A stretch of DNA of 64,000 bases from Anthropogastromicrobium aceti (GTDB taxonomy: Bacteria > Bacillota > Clostridia > Lachnospirales > Lachnospiraceae). The position numbers and the translations under genes are program-made. The stretch lies in the NCBI RefSeq assembly GCF_025567095.1, contig NZ_JAOQJH010000014.1; one strand, 5' to 3'. Positions 50,797-59,275 of this stretch are shown piece after piece. The notes under the pieces were generated by a model. That model searched no databases. It worked only from the letters and a program-made list of their open reading frames with translations, and was not told the DNA's origin. Position 1 is the stretch's first letter. Every line of letters starts with the position of its first letter.

Positions 50797-50799
50797 AAC
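50784..50799. promoter_or_regulatory. operator copy 3, GTTAG-N6-CTAAC, on the -10 box
   Basis: GTTAGAATATACTAAC. Same arms and spacing as copies 1 and 2; overlaps the -10 box TATACT. The dyad type resembles DtxR/MntR-class metalloregulator boxes (memory-based inference). Confidence 0.7.
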
Positions 50800-50836
50800 T
50801 GCCATCGGCAATAAAAAATTAAAGGAGATATCATTT

Positions 50837-52354
50837 ATGAGAACAAAAATGGCATTAGCTGTGTTGGCGGCAAGTACCTTGGCAGCAGGAAATATGAGCG
50901 CTTTTGGAGGCGTTTTAAAAAGTGAGAGCACACCGGCAACAAGCGAGGTACAGACAGAGGAAGCTTCTGGTGCAGAGGATGAGGCACAAACAGTAAGCAT
51001 TGAGACAAGTGAATATTACTTTGGTAAGATTAATGTTCCATATGCAGATTTTTATTATGGAGAAATCAATCATGTACAGCCAGAGGCACTTGAAGATGCG
51101 GCCGCAGGTCAGTATGATGCAGAGGATAAGGTAACAGCAGCAGGTCTTCGTGAGGAAGGTATTTATGATTCCGTTACTTCTGCGACAAGCCAGAAATCTC
51201 AGCGTTTTGAAAAAAGCTATTTTGAGCAGAATGGCGATGGAACCGATATTTTAGGACCATCCAGTGTAAATGTGGCAATTCCAAAGACATTGTATGACGA
51301 TGTAAAGGCAGCAATCGAAGCTGGTACTGAGTGCAGCAACCCACTTGTTGAGTTCGTATCATCACTCGAAGAAGTTTCAGAAGAAGTTCCGGCTGAATAT
51401 AAGGTAATCAATTCTGATGGTACATTAAGCCAGACAATTGGAACAACTAATGAGGCAGAAAATGTAACAGTTTCCTTTGCAACAGTTTCAACATGGGGAA
51501 ATTATCAAATCGACTTTGACGGTCTTGAGATTGAATCTGCTGATATTCAGGGTGCACTCCTTGAAACATCTGACGGAGAAATTTATGGTCTTGAGCATTT
51601 GGATAACTTATGGCTGCGCGCAAATGAGATTGCATTTGCAGCAGAAGAGATGACTGAGCCACATGGAAATACACCGTCATGGCAGCGTTTTGCTGACATT
51701 CAGGGAAAGACGATCACAAAGGTAACTTACATGCTGGCGGATCAGGATGATATCTCTATTGAGACTGATCTTTACTGCAAGGAGCTTCTTGGAGAAGAAT
51801 ATTCCATTACAACAGATGAGAGTGTTACTTATCAGAAAGATGGCACTGCAATCAATATCACATATACAACACCAGATGACAGCGATTATAGTGTAGAGGC
51901 TGTTGCAGCAGGACGTACTGCCGTAGAAGATGGACTTTACAGCGTAGAAGACAACGTAATTACTCTGAGTGGTGATTTAAAGCCAGGCAACTACACAGTT
52001 ACCTTCTCAGATGACAAGTATGCAAGCAAGAAGTCAAGCACACTTGTTGAGTCAGGCTTAGAGGAAGGCAGTGTTTCTATTGAAAATAATGCTGTTGTAA
52101 TCGCAGATAATGAGCAGGGACTTACTGGCGCAGACTATGCGGCACAGGTAACAAGTGTTGTTGTAAATGGTGAGCCAGTAAAGGCAAAGGGCATTGCAGG
52201 TATCTTATTCAATGAGGATGGAAGCATAAATATGGATGCTGAAATCGAAGGTCAGGATGGAAATGTTAAGGTATTTGACGGAAGTGATTCCTATGAGATC
52301 GAGTTAGAAGCAACTGGATATCCGTCTGTAAAGGGAACTGTAACAGCACAGTAA
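50837..52354 (+). CDS. secreted Tp47-like protein (PBP-Tp47 domain family)
   Basis: Exported protein of 505 residues. The signal peptide is MRTKMALAVLAASTLAAGN; no lipobox Cys. The mature N-terminus (INVPYADFYYGEINHVQ, then YDSVTSATSQKSQRFEKSYF) aligns in pattern with the Treponema pallidum Tp47 lipoprotein (SYADYWAGE..., FDAVSRATH), and the C-terminus (YEIELEATGYPSVKGTVTAQ) has the same ending as Tp47. Acidic throughout, with Ig-like beta repeats after residue 330. Tp47 is a surface protein once described as penicillin-binding; in this context a redox or metal-related role is possible. Strong AAAGGAGA precedes the ATG. Function is unknown. Confidence 0.65.
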   Translation: MRTKMALAVLAASTLAAGNMSAFGGVLKSESTPATSEVQTEEASGAEDEAQTVSIETSEYYFGKINVPYADFYYGEINHVQPEALEDAAAGQYDAEDKVTAAGLREEGIYDSVTSATSQKSQRFEKSYFEQNGDGTDILGPSSVNVAIPKTLYDDVKAAIEAGTECSNPLVEFVSSLEEVSEEVPAEYKVINSDGTLSQTIGTTNEAENVTVSFATVSTWGNYQIDFDGLEIESADIQGALLETSDGEIYGLEHLDNLWLRANEIAFAAEEMTEPHGNTPSWQRFADIQGKTITKVTYMLADQDDISIETDLYCKELLGEEYSITTDESVTYQKDGTAINITYTTPDDSDYSVEAVAAGRTAVEDGLYSVEDNVITLSGDLKPGNYTVTFSDDKYASKKSSTLVESGLEEGSVSIENNAVVIADNEQGLTGADYAAQVTSVVVNGEPVKAKGIAGILFNEDGSINMDAEIEGQDGNVKVFDGSDSYEIELEATGYPSVKGTVTAQ

Positions 52355-52384
52355 TAAAACAATTTGAAATAGTAGATAGTAAGC

Positions 52385-52422
52385 AAAAGGCTGGCTGCCA
52401 TATGACTCGTAGCCAGCCTTTT
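52385..52422 (+). terminator. terminator after the Tp47-like gene
   Basis: AAAAGGCTGGCT and AGCCAGCCTTTT pair perfectly around 14 bases. It separates the abundant secreted protein from the apbE genes, probably with read-through. Confidence 0.85.
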
Positions 52423-52465
52423 GTAGAATATAGAACAGCAACCAATGAGAGAAAGGAAGATTTTC

Positions 52466-53509
52466 ATGAATCGAAAGAAAAGTTTTGCTAATATTTTGAA
52501 AATAACTTGTGTTATGGTCTGTTCATGCATTGGCACACAGCTTGTTTGGGCTGATAAGACTAATAGCGAGAGCATAACAGATACTGCAATGGGAACAGAC
52601 TGTAGTGTCCGTGTTTTTGGTTCGGATGGAACTGCAAAAGATATTATGGATATGCTTTCTGATATTGAGAATAAATATTTATCATGGCGCATTGAAGGCA
52701 GCGATATTGCCAATATCAATGAAAATGCATCAGAGAGCGAGCCTGTTATGCCATCAAAGTGGACATATAGTTATCTGGAAAATGTGCTTGATCTTGCAAG
52801 AAAAAGCAGCGGTGCATTTGATCCGACATTAGGCCGCGTGTCGCAGCTGTGGAATCTGGAAAGTGACAATCCCTATATTCCATCAAAAAGCGAACTGACA
52901 GAGCTTCTTTTAGAGACTGGCTGGGAAAAAATAAATCTGGGTGACGGTGAAGTGTTTTTAAAAGATGGTGTGCAGATTGATCTTGGAGCAGTCGGAAAAG
53001 GAATCGGATGTGATGAAGCACGAAAAATGTTAGAAGAGGCAGATGCTGATGCAGCAGTGGTATCTGTGGGCGGAAGTATTTTGACGTATGGAAAAAAGCC
53101 AGATGGAAAACCATGGAAGATCGGCATTGCAAATCCACGCAATGAAGATGGCGAATCGTATCTTGGTTCACTAACGATTGATGGAACATGCAGTATATCT
53201 ACATCTGGAGATTATGAAAAATATGTGATTGAAGATGGTGTGCGCTATCATCATATTTTAGATCCAAAGACAGGATATCCGGCAGATAGCGGACTAATCT
53301 CCGTCACAATTGTCTGTGAAAAAGGATGGCTGAGCGATGGTCTGTCTACTGCATGCTTTGTGCTTGGCTATGAAGACAGCCTGCCGCTGTTAGAGACTTA
53401 TCAGGCAGAGGCTGTGTTTGTAACTGAGGATAAAGAGGTAATTGTAACAGATGGATTAAAAGATATGTTTACATTGACAGATTCCTCGTATGAACAGGTG
53501 GAAGAATGA
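52466..53509 (+). CDS. apbE: FAD:protein FMN transferase ApbE
   Basis: Exported flavin transferase of 347 residues. The N-terminal membrane/signal segment is ITCVMVCSCIGTQLVWA. Signature motifs: GAFDPTLGRVSQLWN, QIDLGAVGKGIGCDEA, VVSVGGSILTYG, CSISTSGDYEKYV and HHILDPKTGYPADSG. It cleaves FAD and attaches FMN to a Thr in an SGAT-type motif of FMN_bind proteins; the divergent protein at 49113 carries exactly this motif. ATG 52466 is behind AAAGGAAG; another in-frame ATG at 52445 is less likely. Overlaps the next gene by 4 bp. Confidence 0.95.
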   Translation: MNRKKSFANILKITCVMVCSCIGTQLVWADKTNSESITDTAMGTDCSVRVFGSDGTAKDIMDMLSDIENKYLSWRIEGSDIANINENASESEPVMPSKWTYSYLENVLDLARKSSGAFDPTLGRVSQLWNLESDNPYIPSKSELTELLLETGWEKINLGDGEVFLKDGVQIDLGAVGKGIGCDEARKMLEEADADAAVVSVGGSILTYGKKPDGKPWKIGIANPRNEDGESYLGSLTIDGTCSISTSGDYEKYVIEDGVRYHHILDPKTGYPADSGLISVTIVCEKGWLSDGLSTACFVLGYEDSLPLLETYQAEAVFVTEDKEVIVTDGLKDMFTLTDSSYEQVEE

Positions 53510-53886
53510 GCGAAAAGAAACGAGCAATTATAATCGCTACAATACTAAGTTTGATATTTATATTGTCTGCGGTCTGGACTGCGCACCAATTTCTGGCAAA
53601 GCAAGAAGCGGCAAGCGCAGCAATTTATCAGAATGGCACATTAATTAAAATTATTTCAACTGATCATGAAGAGACATTTCGCATTGAAGATGGCGAAAAC
53701 TGGAATGAGATTACTGTAGACAAAGACGGGATTCATGTGAGCGGTGCGAGCTGCCCGGATAAGATTTGTATGCATACCGTGTGGAGAGGAAAAGGTTCTC
53801 TTCCGATTGTGTGTCTGCCAAATCATCTTGTGATCACGGCGGCACCAGAAGAAACGGATGATGAATTTGATGTGCTGACATACTAG
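53506..53886 (+). CDS. NusG domain II-containing exported protein (EetA-like)
   Basis: Protein of 126 residues with one N-terminal membrane helix (AIIIATILSLIFILSAVWTA) and a short extracytosolic NusG-domain-II fold. The domain shows the family cysteines in SCPDKICMHTVW and IVCLPNHLVITA. Such proteins regularly sit next to ApbE and Gx-type membrane proteins and have been annotated EetA in the flavin-based extracellular electron transfer locus of Listeria (recalled, not checked). Start overlaps apbE by 4 bp, so translation is coupled. Confidence 0.82.
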   Translation: MSEKKRAIIIATILSLIFILSAVWTAHQFLAKQEAASAAIYQNGTLIKIISTDHEETFRIEDGENWNEITVDKDGIHVSGASCPDKICMHTVWRGKGSLPIVCLPNHLVITAAPEETDDEFDVLTY

Positions 53887-53920
53887 AGTCAATGAAGTCA
53901 ATATGTGATATGTAACTTCT

Positions 53921-54007
53921 ATCAAATTAGGCAGAGTACCACGTACATAGGAGTTGCGTAGCGCATCGTGTGGAGACTTAATATATGTGGCAGCTGCCTG
54001 ATTTTAT
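53921..54007. repeat. 87-bp inverted-repeat element between the NusG-II and Gx genes
   Basis: Arms 53921-53934 and 53994-54007 pair at 12 of 14 positions (AGGCAG/CTGCCT core), with an inner TGCG/CGCA hairpin. The 143-bp gap has no coding capacity. May attenuate transcription or be a small mobile repeat. Confidence 0.45.
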
Positions 54008-54029
54008 GTAAAAGAAAGAATAAATAAAA

Positions 54030-54590
54030 ATGAAAACAAAGAAAAAAGATAAAATGAATAAAGCAGAGAAAGCAAATAAAATGGATATAAAAAAGATGAC
54101 AGCACTTGCAATGTTTTCAGTGATTGCGCTTACAATCTTTACAGCAGAATCCATGATCGGTCCAATTGTACCAATTCCAGGAATCAAGCTTGGACTAGCC
54201 AATATCGTAACACTTCTTGTACTGGTTTTATATGGACCAAAGGAAGCAGTATTTGTGCTGATCGTGCGAATCCTTCTTGGAAGCATGTTTGGCGGACAGA
54301 TGATTTCATTTTTTTATAGTTTGTCTGGCGGTATTCTGTGTTGGCTTGTCATGAGCCTTATTAGTGCGCTCCTTAAGAAAAAGTTTCTTGTGCTGATAAG
54401 CATGTGCGGAGCTGCTGCCCATAATATCGGACAAATTTTGGCTGCCATTGTGATTACACATTCTATAAGCGTAGTAGCATATTTACCTGTTTTGATGCTC
54501 AGCGCAATGATCACAGGTTTCTTTACTGGACTGGCAGCCCAGGTGTGCTCAAAGAGACTGCAAAAGATCTTAAGAGTGAGGTTTTTCTAA
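54030..54590 (+). CDS. Gx transporter family / heptaprenyl diphosphate synthase component I-like membrane protein (EetB-like)
   Basis: Integral membrane protein of 186 residues with about five helices after a Lys-rich N-terminus. Sequence features typical of the family: PIVPIPGIKLGLANIVTLLV, LLGSMFGGQMISFFYSLSGG and AAAHNIGQILAAIVIT. The name heptaprenyl diphosphate synthase component I is historical. It resembles ECF-type substrate-binding (S) components and is found next to ApbE and NusG-II proteins, so it may bring a flavin or quinone precursor across the membrane. Last gene of the set. Confidence 0.82.
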   Translation: MKTKKKDKMNKAEKANKMDIKKMTALAMFSVIALTIFTAESMIGPIVPIPGIKLGLANIVTLLVLVLYGPKEAVFVLIVRILLGSMFGGQMISFFYSLSGGILCWLVMSLISALLKKKFLVLISMCGAAAHNIGQILAAIVITHSISVVAYLPVLMLSAMITGFFTGLAAQVCSKRLQKILRVRFF

Positions 54591-54614
54591 CTGCAAAGTT
54601 TACGAAAAGGCATA

Positions 54615-54630
54615 TGACGCGTGAACAGTA
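54615..54630. repeat. dispersed 16-bp intergenic repeat, copy 2
   Basis: TGACGCGTGAACAGTA, one mismatch from 27935-27950. Located 25 bp after the Gx gene. Confidence 0.45.
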
Positions 54631-54670
54631 ACGCAGAGAAAAACAACATTAGGTATAATAGAATAATCCA

Positions 54671-54699
54671 TTGATTTTACAAGACCGCTGAGGTATACT
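54671..54699 (+). promoter_or_regulatory. promoter of the DUF2974-MATE unit
   Basis: TTGATT (54671-54676) and TATACT (54694-54699) with 17 bp between. It overlaps the left arm of a terminator hairpin. Confidence 0.65.
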
Positions 54700-54728
54700 T
54701 CTCTTATATCGCAGCGGTTTGTTTTTTT
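54684..54728 (+). terminator. terminator of the upstream redox operon
   Basis: ACCGCTG and CAGCGGT with a 21-base loop, then TTTGTTTTTTTG. Its stem contains the next promoter's -10 region in the loop, so it stops read-through from upstream while initiation starts inside. Confidence 0.7.
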
Positions 54729-54761
54729 GTTGTAAACCTATTTTGGAAAGCGGGTGAAACA

Positions 54762-55961
54762 ATGGGAAATATTATGGATTATTTGAAATGGAGGGGTGAT
54801 CTGACATTTTCGCAGGATGCTTTCAACGAGGTAGATAATTTGCTTTTGTCATATGTGGCATATGTGAATCTTGAGGGACTGTCTGTTGGTGCTGGCGAAG
54901 AGCAAGTGACACTTGAGGAGGTTTCAAGGCGATTTTTTGTGCTTCACAGCGAAGAAGAACTTGCGGCAGACAAGTCATTTACGAGACTGGCGCCGTATAT
55001 AGTAAAAATGATGGCACAGTCGAACCGCTACCGCACATCTATCATTTCAAATTATGTCAATATGGTTAATCCACAGTTGGAGCTTCAATTTTCTGCCGTA
55101 CAGCTTGATCTTTCGGATGGCTCAAAAAATTTTTGCTTCCGGGGAACGGATGACAATATTGTGGCATGGAAAGAGGATTTTAATCTAGGCCTTGGCGAAG
55201 TGCCAGCCCAAAAGTTGGCATCAGAATATTTGAACAGATTTGGTGTTGGTACATCCTCTATTCGCGTAAGCGGTCATTCAAAAGGCGGCAATTTGGCAGT
55301 ATATGCAGCAGCAGCCTGTAAAATAGAGGTGCAGGAACGCATTACAGATGTATATAGTAATGATGGTCCCGGATTTGTGCATGAGTTTGTGACGAGTGAT
55401 TCATATAAGAAAATTCAAAATCGAATCCATCGCTATATTCCAGATTCATCCATCATAGGAATGCTTCTTGAAAATCCTGTAGAACCGCAAGTCATAAAAA
55501 GTATAGCTAAGGGAATCCTTCAGCACGATGCGATGAGCTGGCAAATAGAGGGTCCGCATTTTGTATCAGCAAGCTTAAGTGAATCAGCTATTTCACTCCA
55601 TGAGACGCTTCATAACTGGCTTGAAAATATTGATGAGAATGCAAGGACACAGTTTGTCGATGATCTCTTTTCAATACTGGAATCGACTGGTGTAGATACA
55701 TTGACGCAGGTGCAGGAAGGCGGATTAAAAAATGCGGCTGCAATGCTTCGTGAGCTTCATCAGATTGTACCAGGAACATGGTCAGAGCTGGAAAATCTGC
55801 TGAAGGCAGTTTTGCCATTTTCAGGTTTTCTGATTATGGGAAGACAAAAGACAGTGGACAGACAAAATATACCGCGCGCAGTGACAAGCCATAGAGCTAT
55901 ACACACAAGCAATAAAAATCATAATGAAAACAAAGTGAAACAGGAGGAAAAAAGAAAATGA
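54762..55961 (+). CDS. DUF2974 (Mbeg1-like) alpha/beta hydrolase
   Basis: Soluble protein of 399 residues with a lipase-like alpha/beta hydrolase core. The nucleophile elbow is VSGHSKGGNLAVYAA (GxSxG), the start is MDYLKWRGDLTFSQDAFNEVDNLLLSYVAY, and FRGTDDNIVAWKEDFNLG is the typical DUF2974 segment. The C-terminal tail (about 350-399) is basic and disordered. No signal peptide. Substrate unknown. Its stop overlaps the MATE gene's start by 4 bp. Confidence 0.88.
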   Translation: MGNIMDYLKWRGDLTFSQDAFNEVDNLLLSYVAYVNLEGLSVGAGEEQVTLEEVSRRFFVLHSEEELAADKSFTRLAPYIVKMMAQSNRYRTSIISNYVNMVNPQLELQFSAVQLDLSDGSKNFCFRGTDDNIVAWKEDFNLGLGEVPAQKLASEYLNRFGVGTSSIRVSGHSKGGNLAVYAAAACKIEVQERITDVYSNDGPGFVHEFVTSDSYKKIQNRIHRYIPDSSIIGMLLENPVEPQVIKSIAKGILQHDAMSWQIEGPHFVSASLSESAISLHETLHNWLENIDENARTQFVDDLFSILESTGVDTLTQVQEGGLKNAAAMLRELHQIVPGTWSELENLLKAVLPFSGFLIMGRQKTVDRQNIPRAVTSHRAIHTSNKNHNENKVKQEEKRK

Positions 55962-57349
55962 GTCAGAAAAAACAGGCTGCTTCATCAGCTAGGGCAGGGG
56001 GAATCACAGATGGTGTGATATGGGAGCAGCTGCTTGTCTTTTTCTTTCCGATTTTGTTCGGAGCATTTTTTCAACAGCTGTATAATACAGTTGACGCAGT
56101 TGTGGTGGGTCGTTTTACAGGTTCGCTTGAGCTGGCAGCCGTAGGCGGTTCTACTGGAACGATTATTAACCTTTTATTTGGTTTCTTTATTGGACTTTCT
56201 TCTGGTGCGACTGTTATCATTGCACAGTTTTACGGAGCAGGCGATAAGGAAATGGTAAGCCGAAGTGTCCATACGGCGATTGCGCTTTCCATTGCAGGCG
56301 GTGCGATTTTAAGTGCAATTGGATTTATTTTTGCAAGGACAGCACTTGAGTGGATGCAGACACCAGATACAGTGATTGATCTTGCAGAAACATATATCAA
56401 GATTTATTTTATCGGTATGATCCCGAATCTATATTACAATATATGTGCAGCAATCCTTCGAGCTGTCGGAGATTCCAAGCGACCACTCTACATTTTGATT
56501 TTCTCTTGTCTTGTAAATATTGTGCTTGACCTTGTATTTGTCGTAGTGTTTCGCATGTCTGTTCAGGGAGTAGGAATTGCAACGATTCTTTCCCAGTTTA
56601 TCAGTGCAGTACTAATCACATTCTGTCTGATGAGAACCAATGAGTGCTATCGCCTGAAGTGGAGTAAGGTTCGCTTCCATAAGATGCTGCTCATTCGTAT
56701 CATTCAGATCGGTGTCCCGGCAGGTTTACAGTCAGTTATGTATAACATAGCTAATATCATCATTCAGTCCAATGTAAATCTGCTTGGAAGCAATACAATG
56801 GCAGCATACACAGCATATTCTAAGATCGATGCGGTATTCTGGATGATCATGAATGCATTTGGTGTATCAGTATCCACATTTGCCGGTCAAAACTTCGGTG
56901 CAGGAAAGCTAGATCGTGTTCGTAAAAGTATGAAGATTTGCTTAGGTATGGCACTTGGCGCAAGCATCGGATTAAGTGTAATTCTTCATTTCTTTGGACG
57001 ATACGTCTATATGCTATTCACAACAGATGCACAGGTTATTGAGATTGGAATGCAGATTTTATATTTCTTAACACCAATTTACTTTACATATGTCACAATT
57101 GAGGTAATTTCAGGAACAGTGCGTTCCATGGGCTTTGTATTCACACCAATGATTATGACATGCGGCGGTGTATGCGTGCTTCGTCTTTTATGGCTGTTTA
57201 TTGCAGTTCCGCAGAATCGAACAATCACAAATATTTTGTTCAGCTATCCGCTGTCATGGGTGGTAACGTCGGTACTGTTCATTATTTATTATATTTATTT
57301 AAATAAGACAGGAAAAATCGAGGCAGCAAGAGAACACAGTCTTGTATAA
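55958..57349 (+). CDS. MATE family multidrug/sodium efflux protein
   Basis: Membrane exporter of 463 residues with 12 predicted helices in two homologous halves. Family signs: LLVFFFPILFGAFFQQLYNT and VDAVVVGRFTGSLELAAVGG at the start, with the second-half counterpart GVPAGLQSVMYNIANIIIQS. MATE proteins use Na+ or H+ to expel cationic drugs or metabolites; the substrate is not predictable. Translationally coupled to the DUF2974 hydrolase. Confidence 0.93.
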   Translation: MSQKKQAASSARAGGITDGVIWEQLLVFFFPILFGAFFQQLYNTVDAVVVGRFTGSLELAAVGGSTGTIINLLFGFFIGLSSGATVIIAQFYGAGDKEMVSRSVHTAIALSIAGGAILSAIGFIFARTALEWMQTPDTVIDLAETYIKIYFIGMIPNLYYNICAAILRAVGDSKRPLYILIFSCLVNIVLDLVFVVVFRMSVQGVGIATILSQFISAVLITFCLMRTNECYRLKWSKVRFHKMLLIRIIQIGVPAGLQSVMYNIANIIIQSNVNLLGSNTMAAYTAYSKIDAVFWMIMNAFGVSVSTFAGQNFGAGKLDRVRKSMKICLGMALGASIGLSVILHFFGRYVYMLFTTDAQVIEIGMQILYFLTPIYFTYVTIEVISGTVRSMGFVFTPMIMTCGGVCVLRLLWLFIAVPQNRTITNILFSYPLSWVVTSVLFIIYYIYLNKTGKIEAAREHSLV

Positions 57350-57375
57350 ATGTTTATCAAACAAAAAATGAATTT

Positions 57376-57410
57376 AGGGCAGGCTGATTTATTTTACAGC
57401 CTGCCCTTTT
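57376..57410 (+). terminator. terminator of the DUF2974-MATE unit
   Basis: AGGGCAGGCTG and CAGCCTGCCCT pair perfectly around ATTTATTTTA, followed by T4. Confidence 0.9.
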
Positions 57411-57506
57411 GCCCCCTTCTTAAACAAAATTTAAAGATTTTCCCTGTTTATTCTTAAACTAAAAGATTGTATACTATGGACAGAAAAGAGAAAGGGCATT
57501 GAAAAA

Positions 57507-58256
57507 ATGAGTATGAATAATAATGTTAATATAGATAAAAAAGAAACAGCAGCCTCTGCTGAAAAAATCGACAAGATTGTAATATGCGATGACGATAAGG
57601 ATATTGTCAGGGCACTTCAGATTTACTTGTCGAACAGAAACTATGAGCTTCTATGCGCATATACGGGAAGAGAAGCACTTGATTTTGTAAAAAAAGGTGA
57701 TGTATCGCTTGTTCTTCTGGATATCATGATGCCAGAGATGGATGGAATCACAGCGCTTCGCGCGATACGCGAAAAGAGTAATGTTCCAGTTATCTTAATA
57801 ACTGCAAAAAGTGAAGACGCTGATAAGGTGCTAGGTCTTGATGTAGGTGCAGATGATTATATTACAAAACCATTTAATCCAATTGAGGTGTTGGCGAGAG
57901 TGCGTTCTCAGCTTCGCAGATACAATAAGTTGGGAGGCAGCGAAGACAGCAACAAAAAAGAAGTGCTTAGCTGTGGAGGTGTGACGCTTGATGATCGCAC
58001 AAAGCAGGTCACAATGGACGGCGAAGAAGTATCACTCACTCCAACTGAATACGAAATCTTAAAATTTTTAATGTCTCATCCAAAGCAGGTCTTTTCACCA
58101 AGACAAATTTACAGCGAGGTTTGGAAGGATACGCCAATAGGAAGTGAGGGAACTGTAGCTGTACATATTCGCCACTTGCGGGAAAAGCTTGAGATAGAGC
58201 CATCAGATCCGAGACACTTTAAGGTTGTCTGGGGACAGGGCTATAAGTTTGAGTGA
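57507..58256 (+). CDS. OmpR/PhoB-family response regulator
   Basis: Response regulator of 249 residues. The receiver domain has the acidic pair in IVICDDDKDIVRAL, the phospho-acceptor Asp in VLLDIMMPEMDG and the Lys in DDYITKPFNP. The C-terminal winged helix (about 150-249) ends in SEGTVAVHIRHLREKLEIEP and VVWGQGYKFE. The first 20 residues are a short N-terminal extension rich in Asn and Lys. Its partner kinase is at 61159, separated by a three-gene ABC/FtsX module. TTTATT and TATACT (57471-57476) upstream may be the promoter. Confidence 0.93.
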   Translation: MSMNNNVNIDKKETAASAEKIDKIVICDDDKDIVRALQIYLSNRNYELLCAYTGREALDFVKKGDVSLVLLDIMMPEMDGITALRAIREKSNVPVILITAKSEDADKVLGLDVGADDYITKPFNPIEVLARVRSQLRRYNKLGGSEDSNKKEVLSCGGVTLDDRTKQVTMDGEEVSLTPTEYEILKFLMSHPKQVFSPRQIYSEVWKDTPIGSEGTVAVHIRHLREKLEIEPSDPRHFKVVWGQGYKFE

Positions 58257-58297
58257 ATGATTATGATGAAAGTGGCTAAATAATAGAGAAGCAGAGA

Positions 58298-58337
58298 GGT
58301 AAGTAGACAAGCAAATAGGTAAGTAGACAAGCAAAGA
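58298..58337 (+). repeat. 20-bp tandem repeat, two copies
   Basis: GGTAAGTAGACAAGCAAATA followed by GGTAAGTAGACAAGCAAAGA; a decayed third unit (GGCGAATAGG) carries the ribosome site of the next gene. Located between the response regulator and the FtsX-like gene. Confidence 0.8.
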
Positions 58338-58357
58338 GGCGAATAGGAGTTCAGATT

Positions 58358-59221
58358 ATGGGTAAATTTTTGCAAAAGTATGGTATTCTCTTTTTCTTTT
58401 GTGCAATGATGGGTGGAATCATTATGGTGGATTCAATTTTTGCCATTGCATTTACTGATAAGGAACGGGGATTGGCAACGGAATTTTCAGATTACACAAT
58501 GAAAATTTCGATTCTGCAGGCAGATTCGCAGGAAGCATTTCGGCAAAAAGAGTTCCTTTTATTTTTGCAGGAAAAAGCACAAAGCGAAACCATAAATGTG
58601 TTAAAAGCAAATAGCCAAAATGGAGAGTTGCTTTATTCAAATGAGTTTGAATCAATGCAAAGTAACGCACTTGAGCAAGCGCTAGATACCGCAGTAACAG
58701 GGATTTATTATCTAGATGGTGGGCAGAATACAAATTTGATATTTCAGGAATTACAAAATCAAATTTTAACAAAAAATCAGTATGCGCAGATTACTGTGTT
58801 AGAAGATTCTTCAAAGGGATATCTATTGGAACGATTGAAAAATTCACAAGATGCCACATATTATTTATTGCAGATGGGGTTATTGGTATTGCTGAATCTG
58901 TTGAATTTTGGAAACGTTGCGGGTTGCTGGGCTAATTACAGAAGAACAGAGATTGCAGTAAGAAAAATGGTTGGCGGAACAGATGGAACAATATTTCGAA
59001 AAATAATGATTTTATTTGGTGCGGCAACAGGGCTATTTATTTTAATTGGAATGATGATTGGAATCCTAATTGCGAAAAATTATATGAAAATCACGAGTAT
59101 TGCATTGCTTTTTGGTATCATCAATTGTCTAATTCAATGGTTGATATTGATTCTATTTGGCGGATTATCAATCCACAGATATGTGAGAAAAAATATAATG
59201 GAGCTTCGAAAACAAAGTTGA
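58358..59221 (+). CDS. FtsX-like permease, small half (ABC transporter)
   Basis: Membrane protein of 287 residues. A first helix (about 8-32: YGILFFFCAMMGGIIMVDSI) is followed by an extracytosolic domain of about 140 residues and three C-terminal helices. The coupling motif of FtsX/MacB permeases is visible as RRTEIAVRKMVGGTDGTIFRK, as in antimicrobial-peptide or lipoprotein transport permeases. The domain order fits one half of a MacB/BceB-like permease split into two genes. AATAGGAG precedes the ATG. Confidence 0.78.
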   Translation: MGKFLQKYGILFFFCAMMGGIIMVDSIFAIAFTDKERGLATEFSDYTMKISILQADSQEAFRQKEFLLFLQEKAQSETINVLKANSQNGELLYSNEFESMQSNALEQALDTAVTGIYYLDGGQNTNLIFQELQNQILTKNQYAQITVLEDSSKGYLLERLKNSQDATYYLLQMGLLVLLNLLNFGNVAGCWANYRRTEIAVRKMVGGTDGTIFRKIMILFGAATGLFILIGMMIGILIAKNYMKITSIALLFGIINCLIQWLILILFGGLSIHRYVRKNIMELRKQS

Positions 59222-59275
59222 AAGGTCAAAGAGAAACCATCAACCATCACTAATTTTGAAATGGAGCTGAGTAAA

